Source: Lasioglossum baleicum
Taxonomy: Eukaryota; Arthropoda; Insecta; Hymenoptera; Halictidae
Assembly: GCF_051020765.1 (NCBI RefSeq)
Contig: NC_134935.1
Span: 8,743,579-8,807,578 of the forward strand
Reading direction: 5' to 3'
Length of the DNA: 64,000 bases
Made by a program: the position numbers and the translations under genes. Below are positions 58,401 through 64,000 of the stretch, piece after piece; position 1 is the first letter of the stretch; each line of letters begins with the position of its first letter. The notes under the pieces are model-generated. The model saw only the letters and a program-made list of their open reading frames with translations, ran no database searches and was not told the origin of the DNA.

Positions 58401-61400
58401 TGCCGTTGGACCGGTGTTAAGTCACACGCGCGTTAAAACAGGACAATGATATTCGCCATTAATAATGCAGCGAGGATATTACAAAGTCTAAGAGAACCAC
58501 CGAAAACTTTCCTACCGCGTTTGGCTAGCAATTCTGAATCTGTACGTGTACCAGCGACAACTTTTGGTATATCTACGAGTGGCAAAAATGGTTTTCTAGC
58601 ATGCTCTATAGAAACCACTGGCACCGATAACTCTAACTAGGATTCTACGGATATATTCTACGGTTCTAGGGGAAGTTGAATTTCATTCTAGAGGGACGTG
58701 TCTACGATTATTATTTGCAGGATTCGCCTAAGTTCGTCAATAGGACACGCAACACCGCAGCCATCTAAATTGCTAAGGGAAAAGGGGTAACAAAAGAGGA
58801 CAGAAAACAGGTTTGAAGCAACTACAAGAGAAGGTTTGGCTGTTGGTTGGTTTTGCTTGTGTTCAACCTGTTGTATGTAGATTTCGTCCTCATTCATTCG
58901 CACGCCCAGACGTTTCCCTTTCAGGTGTTTCTGAAGCCGGGACTGTTGCTCCTCGTGCTGCATCACTATCCACAGCCAAGTGGCGAGTGCTGGGTTCTAA
59001 TGGAATTGCAAGTAGAACATTTACAGAACCAGAGATATTCGTCAACTACCCCATTGAAAACAACCTTTGAAACATTCCTCAAAGAAACCGTATAGTCGCC
59101 GTCTTATTAAACGAAGACGTTTATCCAACCAGTCCTTCGCAGAATTTTTAGCCCGGAACAACGTCAAAATAACTTTGATGTATTTTTGCTTTTGTCTGAA
59201 ATCACTATTTTACTCCAATCACTCGATATGTAATATTAAAATTATAAGAACGGGAATAGAAAATGTCACCGTACGAAATTGTCTCGAGAATTACTTCTAT
59301 TCGAAACGAAGCTGGGGATTTTTTTTATCAAGCTCCTTCAGCTGATCGTGTTACAACGTTTCAAGCGAATCGTTTCTCGCCAGTTCGTTTCTCGCGGATA
59401 TGTAACCCGATTCGAATCTGCTCGCCAAGCGGATCATGTTTTGTGGATACTGGAAAATGCTAGATTAACTTCGTGTGGTTTGGTCTTCGTTGTCCTTGAC
59501 AAATCTTGACATTAGTATACATTAATATGACCTAGAGTTTCGTTAGCAATCAACGTCACACGTTGAAATATTTTTGTTCGTATTATATTGGGTTGGCAAG
59601 AAAGTAGTTTCGGTATTTGAAGGTGAAATAGAGCCCAATTGTTTTATTCAACGAACTTTAACCCCCGCAAGGTAAGGTCTAATAACACATAAATAGTAAG
59701 GTGGGTTCTTTTAGACCCCGGCAAATAAATTTCATAAATGGCCTCCTTTTTAATTTTGAGATAAAGTATAACACAGGATAAAAGGTAAACAAACAGATCT
59801 AATTTTATTCGTATGAAAATTCTTTTAAAAAATCCGAAGTTGGGGTCTTTGGGACCCCACATTACCTTGCGAAGGTTAATGAATAAGAGATTTTCCCTTT
59901 TGTTCGATGATCTTTCGCCAAAAAGAATAAATAAGAAAATATTTTATTGATTAAGGTTCATCGCTGGAATAAAGAAATTCGGTTTTATTTCACCTGAAAA
60001 TACCGAAATTGCTTTCTTGCGAACCCAATAAAATTAGACTGTAGTTGAAATATTCCATCCACGAAAAGAATGAGAATTTGCGATGTATATTCGATTACGT
60101 TGAATGATTAGGAGAGCTTACCGTGATGTCGGCGTAAGCATGAGTCCAGACGACAGGATGAACCGTGTCCTGAAGAACCATAGGCCTCGCTACGACAGGT
60201 ATGTACTTCAACACCTGTTCACGGACTTCCTCTTGCGTATGAACGTGCGTGTAATAACCGCGATTCAGACACGCCATCCACTGAATTTCACGGACTTTCG
60301 TCACCTCTTTGCCCAGGAGATAGGTGAACACTCTGACTGGGATGTGGGTGTTGTTGTCATGCCAGTTCCAGGTTTTAAACACCTGAACAGACAAGATTCA
60401 GAAATTATCTCAGCTGTTGTTTCGCGATTAGATCTTCGTGCAAATTCCTATTTCTCTGAGAAACTTTAACCCCTTGCCGTATCATTCTTAAATTTACAGT
60501 TACAGTGATTAAAACGTCTTTATCCCCAAAAATGTCGTAGAAGGGAAAAGAAGTTTATATCTTTTGAATGGCCACATTTATTTTAATACTTAAATATTGA
60601 TCACAAACGAATCAAATTTTATTTCATTTAACCCTCATACGTTTCGCAAAAATAGTTGCATATCAAAGTCTAGAATAATATTTCACCTATTTTTATTTTA
60701 CGCTTTAAAACAACAAATTATGTTTCGTTTCTAGCGTCACACTTTAAAGAAGTACATCTCGCAAGACAAACAGAAATAGATGAATTATTTTACAGTGTGT
60801 AAGAATAGTAACTTGATGAATTTTCACCCTGAGGAACGTATGAGGGTAATAAGAACGGCACAACATTCGTATTTGTTAAACTTTGTTTAAAATCTTCATC
60901 ACGAGTGTGACTCGTTAGTTTCCTTCTGATTTGTTTGTATTTGATAAATTCACACGTACTATAAATGCATCAAGCTCCGCAGTTTATTTATGACAAACGG
61001 AGAACCGCCTAGCCATTGGCTATACATATAGCTGTGGAACAAACATACTTTAAAACGCGTTTCACGCGTTAAACGAGTTTCGGCTGCAATCTCCTAGTTA
61101 TCCGATCCCTATTCTACTCATTATCCCATTTCCAAAGCCAAAATCCCGGTTTCCGTGGCAGTTTCACCACCGTCTAATCGAGCCACGTGTGGCGCGTTAT
61201 CGTATTTGATGCGTTTGGGCCTGGAGGGAAAAGATAAGGACACTGTTCGTACCAGAGAAAGAAGGAATACCGAAAGGAGGAGCCAGGGAAGAGCAGAGCA
61301 AACGACAGAAAAGAAGCAATTCAGAAAAGAAAAATGAATTGAAGGACAATGCCAAACAGAAAGTAGTAAAGAAATTAATAGCGAGAAGAGCGAGACGTGG

Positions 61401-64000
61401 AGCAACGGAGAAGAGAGAAAGCGGGAAATGATATGAATAGAAATAAGATAGCACAGTGAAAGTAAGGCAGAAAGGGGGAGCTACGAGGAGAAGACGAGAG
61501 AGATCAGCGAAAGCAGGTAGCACTGCGACCCGCGGTGGAAGGAATAGAGATGGCGGGAAAGAGGGAAGAAAGAGCGAGTATCCGAGGGATAGAGGCAGAG
61601 GGACAGAGCGACCAGAAAGACAGAGACCACCACGATCCTCGGCTGTACGCGAGTGGGCTCTCATAAAAGTGAAGAGCTACTCGTCGCGAGGATAGAACTG
61701 GAAACGTGGAAACGCGACCTTTTCCCTCCGGCTAGGGAAAATTCGCGGGAGAGCCACTTAATTTTAGTGCGGCTTTACGAGCAACCTTCCATCTGGTTCA
61801 CCGAAAATGACGGCCGCGACTGGCTGTGCCGCGCGCTCCGGTTCGCAATTTTCTGAATCAAACCCGGATTAATATGTTGTGTTTTTTAAAAAGTTTTTTT
61901 TATATATTTTATTTTTCACTTTTATTGCCATCGGAAGCAAGTGCGTATACCAAATTTCAGCAAGATTGGACTATGGGAAGAGGTTTAAAATTCGATTACA
62001 AGACTTGACGCATACAACAACAACACGGCAAGTTAATATAAGCGTGGTAAAAAAAGTACAACATTTTTGGTAAATCTCGTATACATACATTGTACTTAGT
62101 GCTGTAGAAACGAATCTCATTCGAGAGTTCAAATACTTCATGAAAAGAAAAAGGTTCTGCTGCGTCGTGGATAAATATTTTTTGCAGGGATCATTTCGTT
62201 TCGTTGAATCGGGGACACGAAAGGGTCTGGTCGGCGGGATAAAAGGAATACCTCGGTCAGATTTCCAGGAACACCATCGGTGACGAGCATGATTAGCTGA
62301 TTGCACGGCGTGTCTGCCCCGCACCCACGCGTCTCCCTGTAATTGCTGAGCAGCTCGAACGCTTTGCCGAAGGCCTCGGTCAAATTCGCCTGGCCCTCGG
62401 TTTTCACAGTGGTGATCGCGTTCTTAAAAGTCTCCACGTTCTCCGGCGTGGCCTGGATCAGTATGTCCTTAAAACAGTCCACCACGTCCGTTGTTCCGTT
62501 CGTGTAGCTCAACACTGTCACGAAGTCGTTGTTCGACAGGGTGTCCAGGATCGCGTTTATGGTCGCCTTCGCTGGAAACGAGAACAATTTTCATAATTAT
62601 TTAGAAGTTACCCCTCCTCACCGATTTCGATCACCTTTTTAAATATCTCGTCAAGGTCATCATTCTGGACAACCTCTCTTCTTTTTAGGATTGCAATTTC
62701 TTTCAACATATACAAATTAGGTACGTTTCGAATAAAGAATATTTCCCATCATTCGACATTTCATGTCTTACGTATTTGGATAAAAATTTTTATCGTACTT
62801 ATACTCTCGGAGAGAGTATCGGAAAACCCATAGGTTTCCACTTAAAAAGATGCACTCGAGAAGACCGACCTCGAAACCTCGTAAGAAGAGGACCTTGAAA
62901 GAGGAGAGATTGTTTCTGCCTCTGTTGTATATAGAACAGAATGACGATAACGATGGAGATGTATTTAATGTACTACAAGATCGAATTTCTCTGGTGTTTA
63001 ATGGTTTTACCGAGGATATTACGGTAACGACCATAGGATCCGCGATATCCGTGCGAAGGTGCAATCGCGTCTGCATACTATCCTCCCCTAAACAATGCAC
63101 GCGTAACCTCAGGTTTGCGGTGCACTCCAAGTATGCATTACACGGCTAACAGACGGCGACCGCAAGCGTATTCCAGTCGCGATTCTGACACAGCTGCCTG
63201 GGATACACCGAATAGAGCAACAGAAGTTACCGACTTCGCATGCGAATCGATTTGTACACGAAGATTGTCACAAGACAATCAACAACACCATCCTTCACCG
63301 TTACAACTACCAAAAGTTAGCTTCTTAATCGATGCAAACAGTATCTACGCCTTTGACACAACTCTATTCCTTGTCAACACATTCGTCACATTTTTCCGAT
63401 TAAAATGAGCCGAAACACGGCACTGTTTGGATCATGTTTACTCGTTTAATCCACAATATTAAACCTCGACAATGTAGAATGACGCGATTAGGCGATCGTG
63501 GAATACGAGCGTTTGTGGATCGAGCGAGTAAATATTCCTCACAAATATCCTGCTCATATCTCTTAAATGTTTAGCCTTGGCGGCCATAGATGTATTCTAC
63601 ATCTTCGGATCGATGGAGATCTGTAAGAAAAAGTTACCGCAAAATTGTCCTTGACCTTGAATTTCATTGCATTCTACTCTGATCCCCATGATACGTAGAA
63701 TACAATGCAATGTCAAGCACGATTTGCAACAACTTTTTCTTACAGGCCTTCATCAATCCGAAGATGTAGAATACACCTATGGCAGCCAAGATCAAACATT
63801 TGTTTACACCCTGTAGAATCTAGTAATTACTGTACACGGTGATTCGATACGGTCGCACGTCAAAATTCATGAAATGAAGAATCATGGGAGCTAGTTACCG
63901 ATGGTTTTCCCCATGCCCGTCATGCTGCCACTCGTGTCCATCAGGATCACCATGTCCTTGCTGCAGGTGGCTGCCTCAATGAACCAGCTGCGCACCCTGC
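52434..64000 (-). CDS. Voltage-gated calcium channel alpha-2/delta subunit, paralogue B (5' end outside window, last 9 exons)
   Basis: Exons seen on the minus strand: 64000-63899 (partial), 62571-62252, 60382-60122, 57577-57213, 56609-56405, 55867-55270 (alternative start 55903), 55194-54839, 54062-53766 and 52727-52434. They are in frame and encode about 930 residues. The window opens inside [22 protein letters not shown], then the MIDAS motif [18 protein letters not shown], the VWA end [18 protein letters not shown], the Cache region [18 protein letters not shown] / [20 protein letters not shown], and the second Cache region [12 protein letters not shown] / [15 protein letters not shown] follow. 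The C-terminus has DDCGGAAG plus a hydrophobic tail ([16 protein letters not shown]), a typical alpha-2/delta GPI-signal layout. It is a tandem paralogue of the gene at 34.5-48.3 kb with the same domain order but fewer introns. The start of exon 54062 could instead be 54105 (acceptor before ANETALRS). Confidence 0.93.
52786..52812. mobile_element. Tc1-like terminal sequence (solo)
   Basis: CACTACCGCTCAAAAGTATC followed by CGGACAC resembles Tc1-type inverted termini. A related end, CACTGCCGGCCAAAAGTTTG, occurs at about 53,672 on the other side of a foldback element. No transposase frame lies between them. Confidence 0.5.
52841..53532. mobile_element. Foldback element with internal minisatellite, copy 1 (gene B intron)
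   Basis: The left end GGAGGTAGACTCGTTTCTAG follows TTAA. The inverted right end finishes ACGAATTTACCTCC. Arms share GATAATGCAAAGATGGG, AGATAAAAGATCAATCTAGG and CGCCCTCAAAAGTC. Three ~55-bp tandem units (AGATTTAAATATTGAAAAAT core) lie at about 53,000-53,145, and part of the left arm is repeated after them. Confidence 0.8.
54465..54713. mobile_element. TTAACCCTTTGCACT-family MITE copy in gene B intron
   Basis: Starts ATCCCTTTGCACTCGGAGC and ends GAGTGCAAATGG, inverted, with the shared body (CAATATTTTGAATAATGG). It is flanked on both sides by hAT-like MITE ends (about 54,419 and 54,769). Confidence 0.65.
55909..56196. mobile_element. Foldback element copy 2, abutting a gene B splice acceptor
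   Basis: The left end GAGGGTAGACTTGTTTCCAG follows TTAA (55905-55908). It shares AGATAAAAGATCAATCTAGG and the inverted GCGCCTAGATTAATCTTG. It lacks the minisatellite and the outer right arm. It ends 42 bp from the acceptor used at 55,867. Confidence 0.75.
56971..57170. mobile_element. hAT-like MITE, full-length copy in gene B intron
   Basis: A 200-bp element from TAGACTGCGAATCTTTATGG to GCATAAAATCCGCAGTCTA. Flanking 8-mers CTAGTGAC and CTAATGAC match at 7 of 8 positions, in line with the perfect duplication at 17,986-18,179. Confidence 0.75.
57635..58311. mobile_element. Foldback element with internal minisatellite, copy 3 (gene B intron)
   Basis: The left end GGGGGTAGACTCGTTTCCAG follows TTAA, and the inverted right end reads ACGAGTCCACTCCCTCAA. 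Between repeated arm segments lie five ~55-bp tandem units (about 57,780-58,020), against three units in copy 1. Confidence 0.8.
57780..58020. repeat. Minisatellite, five ~55-bp units inside the foldback element
   Basis: Each unit contains TTGAATATTTGAAAATTGG, then GGGCCTAGAGATTTAAATAT with small changes. The same unit occurs three times at 53,000-53,145. Confidence 0.85.
59588..60028. mobile_element. Non-autonomous mariner-like element, 441 bp
   Basis: Inverted ends TTGGGTTGGCAAGAAAGTAG and, inverted, TTGGGTTCGCAAGAAAGCAA are both followed by TTTCGGTATTT and flanked by TA. No transposase frame is present. It lies in a gene B intron. Confidence 0.8.
60466..60918. mobile_element. TTAACCCCTTGCCGTA-family MITE interrupted by another MITE
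   Basis: The left half (TTAACCCCTTGCCGTATC) and the interior match 48,828-49,050. The match is interrupted at 60,628-60,850 by another element and then resumes (GTATTTGTTAAACTTTG). The terminal right end is missing. Confidence 0.75.
60628..60850. mobile_element. TTAACCCTCATACGTTTCG MITE nested in another MITE
   Basis: Starts TTAACCCTCATACGTTTC and ends GGAACGTATGAGGGTAA, inverted. The uninterrupted relative near 48,960 has GGTTAAAAGATAGG at this position, so the insertion went into TTAA. Confidence 0.8.
61241..61700 (+). repeat. Long purine-rich (GA) stretch in gene B intron
   Basis: About 460 bp with strongly purine-biased plus strand (AGAGAAAGAAGG-, GAAAAGAAGC- and GGAAAGAGGG-type words) and almost no long pyrimidine runs. 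The matching minus-strand open frames are Leu/Ser/Phe-rich artefacts of this bias. Confidence 0.65.
63561..63803. mobile_element. Inverted-repeat element with ~80-bp arms in gene B intron
   Basis: AAATGTTTAGCCTTGGCGGC and GTATTCTACATCTTCGGATC at the left are mirrored by ATCCGAAGATGTAGAATAC and GCAGCCAAGATCAAACATTT at the right. Confidence 0.75.

Noticed and set aside
61197..61664. 155-codon Leu/Phe/Ser-rich minus-strand frame
   Set aside because: An artefact of the polypurine stretch; hydrophobic composition follows from pyrimidine runs on the minus strand.
1..64000. tRNA, rRNA, known insect microRNAs (let-7, miR-1, miR-8, bantam type) and CRISPR arrays
   Set aside because: Looked for characteristic sequences by eye and saw none; regular repeats present are minisatellites or transposon arms.

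Overview
This window is nuclear DNA of an insect. The genes carry short GT-AG introns and insect-type orthologues (Neuroglian, Sfmbt, mitochondrial release factor 1, calcium-channel alpha-2/delta subunits). The AT-rich non-coding DNA, with GC/CpG-rich islands and many short TTAA-flanked or hAT-like non-autonomous transposons, suggests a hymenopteran such as a bee, ant or wasp. That placement is inference. All exon models below were built by hand from splice sites and reading-frame continuity.

Layout. 1-8,770: no supported coding gene; mariner, pogo-like and foldback elements, a minisatellite, and probably the long 3' UTR of Neuroglian in the 5.4-8.8 kb part. 8,771-17,781 (minus): complete Neuroglian, with two alternative last exons that each encode an ankyrin-binding FIGQY tail. 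17,782-22,820: Neuroglian upstream region without recognised genes. 23,248-27,415 (minus): complete Sfmbt, a Polycomb-group protein with four MBT repeats, a SLED domain and a SAM domain. 29,981-31,670 (plus): complete mitochondrial peptide-chain release factor 1. 34,465-48,339 (minus): complete alpha-2/delta gene A, 17 coding exons. 52,434-64,000 (minus): alpha-2/delta paralogue B, whose 5' end lies beyond the window.

How they fit together. Neuroglian is an L1-type adhesion receptor of neurons and epithelia, and alpha-2/delta proteins are extracellular subunits that traffic voltage-gated calcium channels to synapses, so three of the five genes act at the neuronal surface. Sfmbt acts in chromatin and mtRF1 in mitochondrial translation; nothing suggests they are functionally coupled to their neighbours. 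The tandem alpha-2/delta pair in one orientation points to gene duplication. Copy B lacks at least eight intron positions present in copy A.

The most unusual material is non-coding. At least five MITE families appear to share TTAA target sites, and one nested insertion has its empty TTAA site preserved elsewhere in the window. A hAT-like MITE shows a perfect 8-bp target duplication just upstream of Neuroglian. A foldback element family inside gene B carries an internal ~55-bp minisatellite of variable copy number, and one copy ends within 45 bp of a splice acceptor.
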